A stretch of 64,000 nt of DNA from Delphinus delphis. Taxonomy: Eukaryota > Chordata > Mammalia > Artiodactyla > Delphinidae. The translations under genes and the position numbers were made by a program. Location of the stretch: NCBI RefSeq assembly GCF_949987515.2, contig NC_082700.1, forward strand, positions 35,675,380 to 35,739,379, in the 5' to 3' direction. The notes under the pieces were generated by a model. It was given only the letters and a program-made list of their open reading frames with translations, did not search any database and was not told the DNA's origin. This document shows, in pieces, positions 1 to 13,214 of this stretch (positions are counted from its first letter, which is position 1; each line of letters begins with the position of its first letter).

Positions 1-1365
1 CATATATATTTACAGTTGTTATATCTTCTTGTTGGATCGATCCTTTTATCATTAGGTAATGTCCTTCTTGGTCTCTTGTTACATTATTCTAAAGGCTACT
101 TTATTTGATACAGCTATTGCTATCCCAGCTTTCTTTTTGTTTTAATTTGCATAGAATACTTATTTTCCATCCACTCACGTTCAGTCTGTGTATGTCTTTA
201 GATCTGAAGTGAGTCTCTTATAGGTAGTGTACATACAAGTCTTGTTTTTGTATCCATTAGTCACTTTATGTCTTTTGATTGGAGCATTTAGTCCATTGAC
301 ATTTAAAGTAATTATTGATATGTATGTATTTATTGCCATTTTGTAATTATTTTTGCATTTCCTTTTTGCTCCTTTCTTATTCTTTTGCTCTCTTCCAGTA
401 TGATTTGCTTACAATCTTTAGTGTTATGTTTGGATTTCTTTCTCTTTTTTGTGTGTGTATCCATTACATATTTTTGTTTGTGGTTATGATGTGGTTTATA
501 TATATATAACAATATATAATAATATATTCATACATATACATATGTATGAAGTTGAACAATATATTTAATTTAATTGGATAATCTCTTAAGTTAAAACACA
601 TTCTAACAATGCTACATTTTTACTGCCCCCCCCCCCCAACCCCCACAACAAGTTTGATCTTTAGGGCATGATATCTTACATCTTTTTTGTGTGTATATCT
701 CTTAACTACTCATTGCGATTATAAATGGTTTTAGTACTTTGGTCTTTTAACCTACCTACTAGCTTTATATGTGTTTGATCTACTATCTTTTCTATAATAT
801 TTGCCTTTACCAATGAGATTTTTCCTTTTGTAATGTTCATATTTTCAGTTGTCTTTTTTTCCACTTAGAGAACTACCTTTAACATTTCTTGTGAAACTAG
901 TTTAGAGATGCTGGCTTCCTTAAGCTTTGCTTGGCTGTAAAACTCATCTCTCCGTTAAATTTGAATGATAGACTTACAGGTAGAGTATTTTTGGTTGTTG
1001 CATTTTCCTTTCTTTACTTAAGTATATCATGCCACTCTCTTCTGGCCTGCAGTTTCTGATGAAAATTCAGCTGATAGTGTTATGGGAGTTACCTTGAACA
1101 CAGCTAATGCTTTTCTCTTTCTGCTTTTAATATTTTCTCTTCATGTTAAAGTTTTGCCATATTAATTACAATGTGTCTTGGTGTGGTTTCTTTGGGTTGG
1201 TCTTGTTTCAGACTCTCTGTGCTTCCTGGATCTGGTTTTCTGTTTCCCATCTCAGATAAGGGAACTTTTCAGGTATTATGTCTTCAAATATGTCCTCTGC
1301 CCCTTTTCTCTGTCTTCTCCTTGACTGTCCAATATGTTTTATCTGTGCTCTGTGATTGCTGAAAC
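1..1365 (-). mobile_element. L1 LINE fragment, reverse strand (start of ORF2 and upstream region)
   Basis: This block lines up base for base over long stretches with 23620-24830, which lies in a clear reverse-strand L1. Shared landmarks include 'atcattaggtaatg', 'gacatttaaagtaattattga' and the later 'ggcctgcag...gaaaa.tcagctgat' region. It therefore covers the start of ORF2 and sequence upstream of it. It runs off the left edge of the window, and L1 similarity stops near 1365. Stops and indels break all frames, so it is inactive. A C-rich run at about 627-639 is a local oddity. The short ORFs at 315-512 and 1171-1362 are chance reading frames. Confidence 0.85.
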
Positions 1366-2254
1366 CTTTTAAAGTTATCAGTAAGATTTTGTACTGACAA
1401 AATCTATAATTACTGTTAGTCTGATTTGACAGTTTGTGTTACATAAAAATTTTATAAAAATGACCTCAATAAGAGGCAAAACATGTTCATGAATGGTCAA
1501 ACTTAATTTTAAATAAGTCAACTCTACTACAATATGGCTATATACTCAAGGAAATTTTGACAGTTTTCTAGGAGAAACTTTTGGGAAATTAAGCCTATAC
1601 TATAATCTACAGAGCAGGATAAAGTTAAGAATATCTATTATAATTCCAAGATGGAGAGGAAATATGCATGCACATGTATATCATGAGTAGACATTAAAAC
1701 ACTTAACAGAGATATAGTAGGAAAAAGTATAGTTTTTGTACAAGAACTACCAAATAGAACAGAGAGAATCCAGAAACAGATTCATGAACATATGGTTTCC
1801 TCAAATTTGATAAGAGATAGTATATTGGGGGTTGTGAAATTGCACATTTTTTAGTAGATGATCTGTGGAAATTTGGCTCAGTATATGGACTTTAAAAGTT
1901 GGATTACAAAGTTGGATTTTAAAAATGGCTCTACATAGATTAAATAACCAAATGCCAAAAGTAAAGTTAAAAATATAAAAAAATGCAATATTTTTATGAC
2001 CACATAGTTAGAAAAAAAATTAAAAACAAAACCTTACAGTATAATTCATGTACAAAACATTTTTAACTTTGGTTAGGTACAAGTAAAACATCGTTAATTA
2101 ATAAGCCTCACAGCAGGCAAACTTAACCACTATATGACAGACTGGAGATGATATATGCAATGTTAAACACAAGCAAATGATTAATGTCTATATTATAAAG
2201 GAACACATTCAACTTACCAAGGAAAGGAAATATTTACAAAAATAAGTTGAGAAT
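1366..2254. other. No recognised feature
   Basis: AT-rich sequence with many short A and T runs. No ORF of interest, no RNA gene and no repeat family that I can name. Confidence 0.5.
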
Positions 2255-2520
2255 ATGAATAAAACTAATAATTAACAATTATATAGCAATTAATGTGTTC
2301 TAGATAATGTGTTAAGCATTATATACATTTTAATTTACTTAACATTCACAGAGTTACAAAGCTGATATGGTTCTCCTCACTAAAGATGAATAGAAGGATG
2401 CACAGAGAGTTAAATAATGTGTATAAGTTTATCTTTGTCTAAGTAAGTGATGGAGGCAGGATTTGCTCCAGGCTGTCTTGGTCCAAAATCTGTGCTCCTT
2501 ATTAGTTTATATTGCCTTTG
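2255..2520 (-). repeat. MIR SINE, reverse strand
   Basis: The order of motifs is that of a reverse-complement MIR: a 'gttaagcatt..atacattt' segment, then 'gatgaatagaagga..cacagagagtta', then 'taagtgatggaggcaggatttgctccaggctgtcttggtcc'-type sequence. The last segment corresponds to the MIR 'gagccgggattcgaacccaggcag' region. Identity is low, as expected for an ancient SINE. Confidence 0.65.
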
Positions 2521-3239
2521 AAGAAATATCCACATAATTAATATGTGCATGATCAGCCTCACTGGTAAATGTGGAAATAGATATTAAAATGAAAATTGTG
2601 TACCTTCTTGCAAGTAGTAGATTGGCAAAAATGTAAAGGCAGTAGTACACTATGAAATGTTAGAATATGGGAAAATCGGAAATTTTAACCATTGCTGATG
2701 TTCCCATGTTTGGAAACTTGTGCAGGCATTCTGCAGATATTTAGTGATATCTGGTAAAATCTTATAAGCAAATATCCCACATCCAGCAGTTAGTCTCACA
2801 GCAGAATATATATCCCCCAAAAATCTTTCCCATAAGTCTGTAAGGATACACGAATAAAGACATTCATCACAGTGTTGTAGTTTTTGGTAACATAGAAATG
2901 TAGGCAAATGACAAATCTGTTACTGGAGGGATGGGCTTATAATCGTAAGATATATCCATTATGTATAGATACAAGTATCATATGTATGTATATGATAAAT
3001 GAATAAAGCAAATATAATGAGTTACATTTATTATCAAAATATTAATATATCTCAAAAACCTAATGATGAATGGAAAACCTAAGAACACAATACAGTTTAT
3101 AGGACAAAGGTGCTAAAGAAAATGAAAAATCACATTTCAAGCAAATCTGTACAATTTTTAAGACACATTTACACCTAATTCAGCATAATTTAGATGGGTT
3201 GAAAATATATGCATTAAATACACTAGGAAGGTGCCATGG
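2521..3239. other. No recognised feature
   Basis: AT-rich, non-repetitive to the eye. The reverse-strand 85-codon ORF at 2650-2907 has no recognisable domain and looks like a chance frame. Confidence 0.45.
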
Positions 3240-3272
3240 ATGTGTGTGTGTGTGTGTGCGTGTGTGTGTGTG
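3240..3272. repeat. (TG)n microsatellite
   Basis: TG dinucleotide run with a single C interruption. No gene context. Confidence 0.95.
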
Positions 3273-3576
3273 GCATAGAATATGGGAATTAGTCTTATGT
3301 GAAAAGTGCATTAAAATAAGAGAGCAGGTAAAAATGCAAGAAATCTTAAGTGGTGAACTTCTTCTGGGTTGCTCAGAGCATTCATATTTATATTTGGTTA
3401 ATACAAATAAAATATAATATAAAATAAAATCATGTGTGCATTTTATATATAAGTATCCTCCAGTCTATCTTCTGTTGTGAATTGAAAGATTCAATATTTT
3501 TAAGTAAGTTTTTATAATCATATAAAAGTCAATAGCAGATGTTCCAGCAACAATTTAAAATTTATATGTATATATT

Positions 3577-3634
<58 letters not shown>

Positions 3635-3640
3635 TACATA
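3577..3640. repeat. Compound (TG)n(TA)n(CA)n microsatellite
   Basis: A short TG run passes into about 20 TA units and then into CA units. The whole is nearly self-complementary. It lies directly beside the T-rich (A-tail) end of a reverse-strand SINE. Confidence 0.95.
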
Positions 3641-3646
3641 TATACA

Positions 3647-3848
3647 TTTTTTTTTTTGTGGTACACGGGCCTCTCACTGTTGTGGCCCTCCCGTTGTGGA
3701 GCACAGGCTCCGGACATGCAGGCTCAGCGGCCATGGCTCACGGGCCCAGCCGCTCGGCGGCATGTGGGATCCTCCCGGACCGGGGCACGAACCCATGTCC
3801 CCTGCATCGGCAGGTGGACTCTCAACCACTGTGCCACCAGGGAAGCCC
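3647..3848 (-). mobile_element. CHR-2-type tRNA-derived SINE, reverse strand
   Basis: Starts with an 11-base T run (the A tail on the other strand), then 'gtggtacacgggcctctcactg' in pieces, and ends with '...gtgccaccagggaagccc', the reverse complement of the SINE head. Both tRNA promoter boxes are visible in reverse complement: the A box in 'ctcaaccactgtgcca' and the B box in 'gggcacgaacccatg'. The length, about 200 bp, is that of a full copy. The 98-107 codon ORFs across it (3539-3881) are translations of the SINE. Confidence 0.93.
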
Positions 3849-6277
3849 TATATATTTTTTAATATTCACTTTTTAACATAACTTAATATTTTTCAAACTG
3901 AGGCTACTAAATCCCTAGTCTTCCTTTAATAAACATACTCATTAAGCATACATTTATTTTATTGTATATCTAGTGTATGTTAATTTGAATAATAATAAAG
4001 AAACAATTCCAAAGAGGAGAAATTTAAAATAAGAAGCTTTTCCAAAAGTAAATATAAAAATATTTTTATTATACTATACCTAAAAGTTTGGCATTTTAAT
4101 ATAAGGCATGATGAAAATGAGATATTAAAATACCTATAGTCTTACTACAGTCAACTTTATAACTTATTTTTCATTTTAATGCCAACTGAATGTAAACAGA
4201 ATGAGAGCGTTTAATCCCTAACATTGCCTCTTGGGAGTTTTCCTTGATTTTTAGATATGATGTGAAAGCTGGATGACTCATTCAATATGATTCAGTGCCC
4301 TTGAGGAAGGTTGAAGAGAATAGCTCAAATAGGGAAGATAAATTCCCTATAGCATCTCAGAATGTAGCATTTTTTAAAGCTAGAAAACATTTTCCACACA
4401 ATTAGCACAAAATCACTTTGTCATGGATTTGCCTTCAGGTCATTAACTAATATGTTCACTAACAACTTGCACATAGTGGATTGGAAAAAAAAAAAAGCTT
4501 TCTGAGTCAGAACTGTGACTGATTTGGAATTAAACCATGCTTACTGGAATTCTATCAATATATTTCTATTTTCAGTATTTCTGTTGTGACCCTGCAATGA
4601 CATTCAAAAAATATATTTTCTACCTCATCTATTTCTTCAATATTCTAAATGCTATTTAAGCAAAATTCATTTAATTATTTCATAAGTGACCCCACTTCTC
4701 TTATTGGGAAATAAATGTGTCGTTCACAATAGAAAATGAAATACTATGTATGCTGTCTTTGTAAAGTTTTACATGCATTAATGTTGTATTTGTACTGTAT
4801 ACAGAAGAATCATATTAAATAATAATATTGTGATAAAACTACATATAATACTCTTTATGAAGAAAATTGTCTATACAATTCCTGATGAATTATGAAAAAT
4901 ATTCCCCAAATATTATAAAATTTGAAAACCCCAAAACATTACGTATAATTTTGGGTGTTAACATGTAAATTCACACACTCAGGGTAGGGCAAAAAATTCT
5001 CTAAAATCAAGTCCTAAAAGGCTTATCAATCCTCCTTGGATTAACATGATCTATTAGAAGAGGTAAGGCAAGGATCAGTTTGGAAAACTTCCATATAGGG
5101 GAACAAGTCCATGTCTCAAAATAGCAACACAGTTCTTATTAATGTCAAGGGGTAGAGCCTAAGATTTTACATATGCCAAAACTATAATATAATATTGTCA
5201 CAGCTTATGGGGTTTTTTGAAAAGTAAAAAGAACTCACATTTATTAGGAAGAAGAAAGTGAGGGAGAGATAGGAACATAAAGGATCCATAAGACTCACTC
5301 ACCAGCAAAGTAAATCACTTCCATAATTCAACCTTGTGGCTGCAGTATATATCTAAAAGTATGCCTCAATAAAATTGCAGTTTAATTGCTTTGAATAGTT
5401 AAAAGAATGATAGCTCACAGCTGGCTCAGAAATACTCTTCACAGTATTACTGAAATCTCAGAGAATTTGTGCAGGTATCCTAGAGTAAGTTGGGAGCTTG
5501 AACCACCTCTGTTATCTCCTTGATATATTCATACAGACCACTGACTGACACTTCTATGAAACCATCTGAGATGGCAGGAAATAATGGCTACATGTAGCAA
5601 GTTCCCATTTCCCAGAAGTGAGCATAAGCAACACACTCCTTGCCAACTGGGACTTTTCTCCTCTGTGATAGGGTTATCAATCATCTTGAGGATGTCAAGA
5701 GAGAGGCTACAGAATAAACCCTGAGGACCAGATGGAAAAGGGAAGAAGTCAGTATCTTAGTTCTCTCTACAGAATGGAATGGATGGTTGAGAAAAATCTA
5801 ACCTGACCAGAGAAGCTGATCTTGACTTAGAGACTCTTGGTGGTATTAGATAAATATTCAGGGGATATATACACCAAGCTCAATAAGGCATAGTTTAGGA
5901 AAAGCATAGTCAGGAGATCTTCAGATGTCTTTATTTCCCTTTTGTTTTCTTTCTCTTTTCCATACTGATTTTATTCCTTCTCCAAAGATCATTGTCTTCA
6001 TAGCAATATTTGGAGTTTTTGGAGGATAACTAATAACCCATTATACTGTATATGTATTACAACAGTTTCTCTGAATCTTTGTATGTTTATCAATTTTACT
6101 AATAGTAAAAATTGCAATGGACAGTTTTGCTTTTTTCTCTGGTATTTTTAAAATTCTAACAAATATATAAGCTTTTTTCCATATAGATTCTATATCTTCT
6201 TTCTTCTCTATGATGATGTTAAGTTTTGTTATACTATGATATAAAGTATATCTTGAAGTATATCTATATCTTAGGTA
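3849..6277. other. No recognised feature
   Basis: About 2.4 kb of AT-rich DNA. The part from about 5030 to 5900 is somewhat more GC-rich and might be a worn LTR or other old repeat, but I cannot name it. No ORF above 60 codons is present. Confidence 0.4.
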
Positions 6278-6635
6278 TGATATTATGGGCTGAAGTGTAT
6301 CTCCTAAAATTTATTAGTTGAGATCTTAACATCCAGTATTTGGAAGTAGGGCCTTGAATGAGGTAAAATGAAGTCTTATGGGTGGGCCCTAATCCAATAT
6401 GCCTGGTGTCCTTATAGGAAGGGGATATTAGAACACAGACACACACAGAGGGAAGACTATGTAAAGACACAAAAGTTGGCCTTCCAGAAGCTGAGGAGAG
6501 AGGCCACAGAAGAAATTAATCCTGCCAACACCTTGACCTTAGACTTCTAACCTCCAGCACTGTGATGAAATAAATTTTAGTTATTTAAGTCACCCAATGT
6601 GATACTCTGTTATGATAATCCTAGCAAACCAATAT
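6278..6635 (+). mobile_element. MLT1-type MaLR solo LTR
   Basis: Contains the MLT1/MST landmarks in order: 'attatgggctgaagtgt', 'ggtgggccctaatccaatatg', 'tggtgtccttataggaag', 'ttagacttctaacctccag', 'actgtgatgaaataaattt' (polyadenylation signal AATAAA) and 'tgttatgataatcctagcaaacc'. No internal region or partner LTR is adjacent, so it is a solo LTR. A second copy of the same type lies at 19938. Confidence 0.85.
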
Positions 6636-7739
6636 GTGTGGGTATAGATATAGTTATATAGATATTCCACATAACTATACAAAAATATATTGCGTTTTTA
6701 TGGTAGTGGCAGTAAGAAGTGGAGGATATAGCTAACTTTACCTCAGATAACTCATTTTGAAGATTATCAAGTGATTAATTCATCTTTTAGTCAATGTATT
6801 AAATGACATTTATTATTTATTAAATTCTTGTATACAACTGGGTCAGATCTTGGACTCAATTATCAGTGAAGGGGACTTGGAAACACAGTGAATGTGGTTG
6901 GCTCTACTATCTGACATCTGTGGGTTTTAACTTAATTCCTAAGTTTCTCCAGTAGTGTACTGCCTACAAGATCAAGACTGGTTCAGGAACTGTGGAACAC
7001 GTGACTGGATATTTTATAGGAGAAAGTGGCAGAACATGAAGCCATCCACAGGAGGATAGATTATCTCTAATCTGCTAATAACTGACTACCTCCACTAGAA
7101 AAAAAAATGAAGCTAGTCCGGAATAATCCACTTTTCTAAAATTATACTGACTTCTTTTCTCACATGTTTTCTGCTAAATGAGCATGAAGATCATCTTTCA
7201 GATGACATTTGTCAGAATTTTTCATAGGGTGAATAGAGAAGAGCAGAATAATTTAGATGTATTTTTCTATGCTTTTGCTATAAACTACTTGCATTTATTA
7301 GTACATATCACCTTGCCTTCAGTTTAAAGTAATTAATATACATTTTTTTGAAATTTCATTATTTACTAATAACATGATTATTTATTCTTTCATATAAATT
7401 TAATAATCTATCAATGTTTTAAACTGTATTAGTTACCACTGCAATTATCAGTTAACCACAATATTTTGCTAATGATTTAATAAAATGTATTTATTTAAAA
7501 TAATTCATTTATGTCTATAAGTAAATTTATTTTATTACTATTATAAATGTACACAACAGAACATAAAATGTCATTGTTTAACTGAAAATACTTTTAATTT
7601 TTTTTAAATACCAGAATTTTCAAACAAATAAAAATCATGAAATAACAGAGAAGAAAGAAAAAAATGTGGTTTATCAGATACTTATTCTCTTCATTGCCTC
7701 AATCATACTGTGTAACAAGCTCAGCATCAGTGACTAAAA
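6636..7739. other. No recognised feature
   Basis: AT-rich sequence, very AT-rich from about 7320 to 7620. Nothing identified. Confidence 0.45.
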
Positions 7740-8065
7740 TGAATAAGCACTTATTTGGCTTGTAGGACTGTGGGTTAGTAATTAGACTTAGCTCTTCTGG
7801 ATTGTTTTTCTGGTCTAGGATGGGTTCATATACATGCCTATGGTCAGATGTCTGTTGGTCTTCGATAGATGACTGCTCAACGTGTCTCTTCCCTTAAAGC
7901 AAACTAGCCCAGGAATGCTCCGTCGGCAGTAGTAGGAATAGTAGTACAGAAGTAGAAATAGGCAAATGTTTTCTTGAGGTTCTGCTTGAGTCAGTTGATC
8001 ACATCTCCTTAGCCAAAGCAAGTCAGGTGGTTTACCCCAGATTCAGTGTACAAGAACAATTGGTA
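7740..8065 (+). repeat. Old interspersed repeat, family not named
   Basis: The phrases 'ggcttgtaggactgtgggttag', 'aaactagcccaggaatg' and 'ccaaagcaagtcaggtgg....cccagattcagtg' resemble the 3' part of a common mammalian repeat. The 5' part of what may be the same family ('ttatctattcctatacaacaaatcaatcc') appears at 49530. I recognise the pattern but cannot assign a name. Confidence 0.4.
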
Positions 8066-9474
8066 TAACAGCAGGAGCAGGGACAAAATAAAATTTTTTG
8101 CTAACTATCACACTTGGGAAATTTAATTCCTAGTGCTTATAGAAATAATTTGTCTTTTTGTGTCTCGTCTGTTATGGCATCATGTGTTGCAGATTCAAAT
8201 TTTATCTCTAGCTTTATATTCTAATCAGCCTAAATCAGAAATGTTTTGATAAATTTTATCAGAGACATTACATTGTTCACTATGCAGTGATAACAGTGAT
8301 AGTGTCTATAAACTGAATGGTTCTAGATATCTTGGGGAGGTGAAAAATACATCAACATTGATGTAATGTTACTGCCTCAAAGATATATTCAGGGATTTTA
8401 GAGTTTAAAAATTAAAGGGTGGAGCAGAATCAGGAATAATACCAGATATCTTATTTTAATATGGTGGAGCTAAACTATTCTCTCTTTATTTAATTTAAAA
8501 AACAATATAAATATCAAAATGATATGAATCATGATTGTTTTGTGTTGTTTTTATTTAGCAAACAACCATAAAATACTTTCTTCTTTGTTGATCCAATTTT
8601 GTGTGTTTCTGACTTTTCACTATGAATGTAATTTAGTTTATCACAGCTCCTTTGGTACAAAATCTATAATTTCAGACAGCTCTAATATCTTCTTAGCATC
8701 CCTAACTGTGCTGTGATTTTCCTTTGGAGACCCCTAATGAACCATTTTCTTGGGACTGCTGTCTGATCTCTTACAGTCCCTTAACATAAGGTATAGTATC
8801 CTGAGCATAAAATAACTTCTTATCCACTCTCATTTTTTTCTTGAATTTGTGTAATTTTTCTGTTACGTTCATGCTTTTCATTCCCCACATAGAAAATCAT
8901 ACACTAATTCTATTTTTAAAGAAAAATGAAATATTAATACATGATTCTTAATTATATAAGTACTTTCAATATATATTAATAAAAATAAAATAATGATAAT
9001 AGTGTTTTAGAGGGAAAATGTCTTGCTTCATTGTTTCAATTATACCTTTATTTTTTCTGTTGAAAATGTGAATCATGACCAAAAAATTGCAGATCATTAA
9101 TATCTTGTGAAATTTCTTTGAAAGATAAATAATGCTATAAATATCTGAAATTTGTTGGACAATATTTTCTAATTTATTTAGAACACAAATATAAATGATT
9201 ATAAAACTTCTAGATTTCATTGTTTTAACTTTCAGGTACCTTGACTTGTGACAGCTAGGTAAATATTTAACAACTGGTGCTACCAAAAAAAACAAAAAAG
9301 CTCTAATTTGGAGTATACATATTTCAAGATACCAATGTGATGCCATGAATGCAGCGTTGGGAAGAGGTGTATGCAATCATCTCTTTGAGCTAATTGTGAG
9401 CAGCCTCTGTGAGTGGGCTCCAGCAACCCTGAGTCCTTGAATATCTTGTTTCACTTTCTTCAAATGCTATAGTT

Positions 9475-9476
<2 letters not shown>
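8066..9476. other. No recognised feature
   Basis: AT-rich sequence. The 136-codon reverse ORF (8966-9376) is AT-driven, hydrophobic and aromatic-rich, with no domain or gene-like features. I treat it as chance. Confidence 0.45.

Positions 9477-9542
<66 letters not shown>
9477..9542. repeat. (AT)33 microsatellite
   Basis: Thirty-three uninterrupted AT units. It can fold back on itself as a cruciform, so length in this assembly may be unreliable. Confidence 0.97.
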
Positions 9543-9544
<2 letters not shown>

Positions 9545-10079
9545 TCTTAGTTCTTCTGGCAATCAAAAGACCTACAGGGATTAATAATAAAAATTATTTA
9601 TGTGGACATGGGCCAGAACTAAGTTAGGTATATTACAGGGACTACAGTGAACTGAAGGGCTTATCATATCAGCTAAATGGCACAGCAATTACCTAGTTCT
9701 AGAGGGCTATCTCTGGAATATTTCCAGATTCCCTTTCTGTGAGTTAATGTTTATTGAGTGTTTCTCCTTAAAAAGATATATTTTCATTAACAATTCCTCT
9801 ATGAGATAATATGTACATAGACTTTAGTGTTCCCTAGTATTCCACTCTACAATAGCCATAGAGTCATAGTCACGAAGTTTATACATATGCATGCAAACAC
9901 TTTATATTAGAGTCTGGTTGAATGTGTTACCATAAATCTATATTCCTAGGCAAAAATATATGGCTCAAAATGAGAACACATAATGCTAATGAGACAATAG
10001 ATGTTAATACAATACACCACTAAATGAAAGAATAGATAAATTGGACTTTATATTCAAAGACTTCTCATCTTCATGTCTC
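9543..10079. other. No recognised feature
   Basis: AT-rich sequence between a microsatellite and an L1 fragment. Nothing identified. Confidence 0.45.
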
Positions 10080-10420
10080 ACTGTTGAAAAATCAAAAGGC
10101 AAACCATAAATGGGACAAAATATTTGCAATACTCATGACTCTAAAAGTACCTGTGTCTTGAATATATAAATAAATTTTAAAATTCAATAAGAAAACCACC
10201 AAGAAAAAATAAACAAAATTGAAAAACTACTTCACAAGGAAAGATATGTTAATAACCAGTATACACATGAAAATATGCTCAACCTCATTAATCATCAAGG
10301 AAGTACTAATTTGTATTAATTTAAGCCACAGTGAGATATAGCTTCATATACGCTAGAATGACTAAAAGACAAAAGACTCGAGAATGTTAAATGTTAGAGA
10401 ATGCAGATCAGAATAAATTC
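10080..10420 (+). mobile_element. Old L1 fragment (end of ORF2 / 3' UTR)
   Basis: Carries the L1 3' landmarks 'gacaaaatatttgcaa', 'aagatatgttaataacc', 'acatgaaaatatgctcaacctcattaatcatcaagg' (read in parts) and 'cacagtgagatata'. Many substitutions; no open frame. Confidence 0.75.
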
Positions 10421-10611
10421 CTTCAGAGGAATACACAAGATAAAATTCTAAGCAAATATGGAAGGATTAACCTTTGATAAATCTATTTTCCTTTTAATAG
10501 GAAGGGATGAAGTGGAGAAAGGAGACATTAAAATCTGTTACATTGGAAAGCAGGAAAAATGGTAGGATTGCTAGGCAGTGTTGTTTTCATTTACATTTGG
10601 GTGATTTTATA

Positions 10612-10860
10612 GTGCTAATAACCAGTAGAGGCTGAGAGGACAGAGTCTGGAGCCAGACCACGTGAATTCAAATCTTATATCTCAAAAATCCTATATGTGA
10701 TCTTAGAAACAGGAATATTTTCTTGTGTTTCTCTTTCCTCATCTGTAAAATTAGGATACTGAGAGTAAGTAGGTTGTTTACAAAGGTGAAGTGAGTTAAT
10801 ATATGTAAATATTTAGATACTTTATGTATAGAGTGTTACCTCTTTGTTAATAATAGAAAT
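10612..10860 (+). repeat. MIR SINE, forward strand
   Basis: MIR motifs in order: 'agtctggagccagacca', 'gaattcaaatctta', 'ctttcctcatctgtaaaatta', 'ggtgaagtgagttaatatatgtaaa'. These match the tRNA-like head, core and 3' part of MIR. Confidence 0.8.
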
Positions 10861-10994
10861 ACCTCTATGTTCAGGTGCTTGGGAACACAAGGAAATAAAT
10901 AAGGAAATAGACAAGGTATAGTTGGGAAAAGATACATAGTTACAGGGAATCTGTGTTGGAAATTTTTCAGGTCAGCACACTGGAGAGTGAGTTT

Positions 10995-11315
10995 AAACAA
11001 ATACCGTATGCTAACACATATATATGGAATCTAAAAAACAAACAAAAAAAAATGGTACTGATGAACCTAGTGGCAGGGCAGGAATAAAGACATAGACATA
11101 GAGAATGGACTTGAGGACATGCGGGGAGGGAGAGGGAAGCTGGGGCTAAGTGAGAGTAGCATTATACACATTATACACACTACCAAATGTAAAATAGCTA
11201 GTGGGAAGCAGCTGCATAGCACAGGGAGATCAGCTCACTTTGTTGTACAACAGAAACTAACACAGTACTGTGAAGCAATTACACTCCAATAAATTTGTAT
11301 TTAAAAAAAAAAGTA
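10995..11315 (+). mobile_element. 5'-truncated L1 3' end with A-tail
   Basis: Begins within 'atatatggaatctaaaaaac' (L1 3' UTR), passes 'gctagtgggaagcagctgcatagcacagggagatcag' in parts and ends 'tgaagcaattacactccaataaa' followed by an A-rich tail at about 11302-11312. It is the same 3' UTR type as the element at 63715, which is typical of artiodactyl/cetacean L1. No coding sequence remains. Confidence 0.9.
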
Positions 11316-13214
11316 AAGAGCATTCTCAAGGGTATTGTAATGAATCGGAATCTATGCTGAATAACAACAGAAGTGAGAATGTGAGGGGTAATATTAGTGA
11401 AATAATGCCGATGGAGTTATGAGTTGGATTGCTACATGAGTTGGGTAAACAGGCAAATAAGAGGAGTATAGAGTGTATTCAGAAAGTTGGACAGTTCAGA
11501 TTTCTGAATCAACGTATTTGCAAATCAAAGATTTTAAGGTACAATAATGGGGATGGAAACTGACATGATATGGGGGAAATGGTTTTGGTGGATAAGAAGA
11601 TCCAAGGGACTGAGTGGTACATTTCTGGACTAATCATCTATGTGCAATTTGAGGTTATACAGAAGAGTAAAAGCAGGAGGAGTACTATGAGCCAGATTCC
11701 AAAGGTCTTAATATCTGAACCAGAGCCAATAAGAAGTCTGAACATGAAGTACTACATAGGATTGAAAGTGGTATCTCATATCACGTGTTTCATTGAAACG
11801 AAATCTTTTATAGGAGGAAACAAGATAAAAGTTTTGGAAGTACAGTGAGAAATGAGGAAACCTACACTACCTCTATCTTTGCTGGTGCCTAAAAATCTTC
11901 ACCTGAGAGCTATACTAAAGAGGGCAGTATCACTGAGGTCTATCTGGGTTAAGAAGACAAAATGAACTTTCAGAAAAGAGGTTAAAGATATAGGACGTTC
12001 GATAAAATGTTCAGGAGGGTGGGGAATGATGTAGAATCGGGATATATTAGAGGATATATGGAACATAATGGAATATAAATCAAAGTGAGGAAAGATGGGC
12101 CTGGGAGCCTGGGATTTGTGCCCTTAAATAAATAGAGTCTAGCACATGGGTTGAAACTTGATAGTCTCTTAAAGATAAACAGTCTCTCATCTCTAAGAAG
12201 ATATTTGGAACATCCATGCAACTATTCTGTGCTGCAGCTAATTATTGTTTGCTGGCCTGGATTAAGGGCAATCCTGGTGGGAGCATTAGGCTTTCAGATG
12301 ACCTTTAGGTGACCACCTTTTCTGGAAACTATGAGGAAAGACCTAGAAATGAACAAAGAAACAAAGTTCACATACACTAAAGTTCCTGCGTTGTGAGCAT
12401 CAAAATGCCCCCATTTTTTTTCATTCAACATATTTCCTCTGTTTAACATATAATTTCAATTGATAGCTAACCATATGAAAACTTTTAAATGTACACTTAA
12501 ATATATCCAATTTTTGATTAGTCTGTGAAGGTGAAAGATCATAGACTTTATGAAGAGTGATATCAACATAAATTGTTTTAACCCATTCCTTAATTATATA
12601 TTTTCTCACTTGCAGAGTGTGCTATAAATAGTAACCAAAATTTCTTTGTAGCAGTGCGAATCTTCAGCTTAGCATATGAATTCAAACAGGAGAGACTGAA
12701 ATTCTGATCAGTGTGTCTTCAGTTTAACCTAAATTCCTGCTGATTGAACTATGAGGCAATAATGACAGCTTCCTCACAGAGAAGGGTCACTGAAAACTGT
12801 ACCCTTCCTGACCTCATCACCAAAGAGTAAAATAGTTTATTTTTCCTAAGCACTACAGTAGGGAGTTTTCGGAGTAAGGACTATTTTCAGTGCACAATAA
12901 CATATCAGAATTCGTGTATAGACAATAAAGCAGCATACCACAAATCCCTAGAATACCAAGCTGGATATTCTCCTTCCTGCAGGTTTCTTCCACATGTTTT
13001 GAGATTAAAAACAACGATAAAGGCTTTGCATTTCCTCCCTGTCCCAATTGACTACAGGTCAGTTGAACACTGTCTACAAACATTGCTTTTTAATATTCTG
13101 CAAGGCTGAATTTTTTAATTTAAATGGTGGCTGTATAATTTCCAAAGAACAGTGGTTAGTGATCTGTTTATCAGACAGATAGATACCCTCTCTTAAGGAA
13201 TAATCTTTATCTTT
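11316..13214. other. No recognised gene; possibly old repeat at 11340-12220
   Basis: The 11340-12220 part is purine-rich with phrases such as 'ggatggaaactgacatg' and 'ttcaggagggtgggg', loosely like the old repeat at 54380. ORFs at 11570-11848, 11982-12221, 12421-12609 and 12853-13083 have no recognisable domain. Confidence 0.35.

Noticed and set aside
3539..3881. Three overlapping 98-107 codon ORFs
   Set aside because: They are translations of the reverse SINE and the microsatellite next to it, as are ORFs at 26179-26530, 48375-48739, 52356-52729 and 62338-62661.
8966..9376. 136-codon reverse ORF
   Set aside because: AT-driven composition, no domain, no splice or poly(A) context. Its length is unremarkable given the number of frames scanned.
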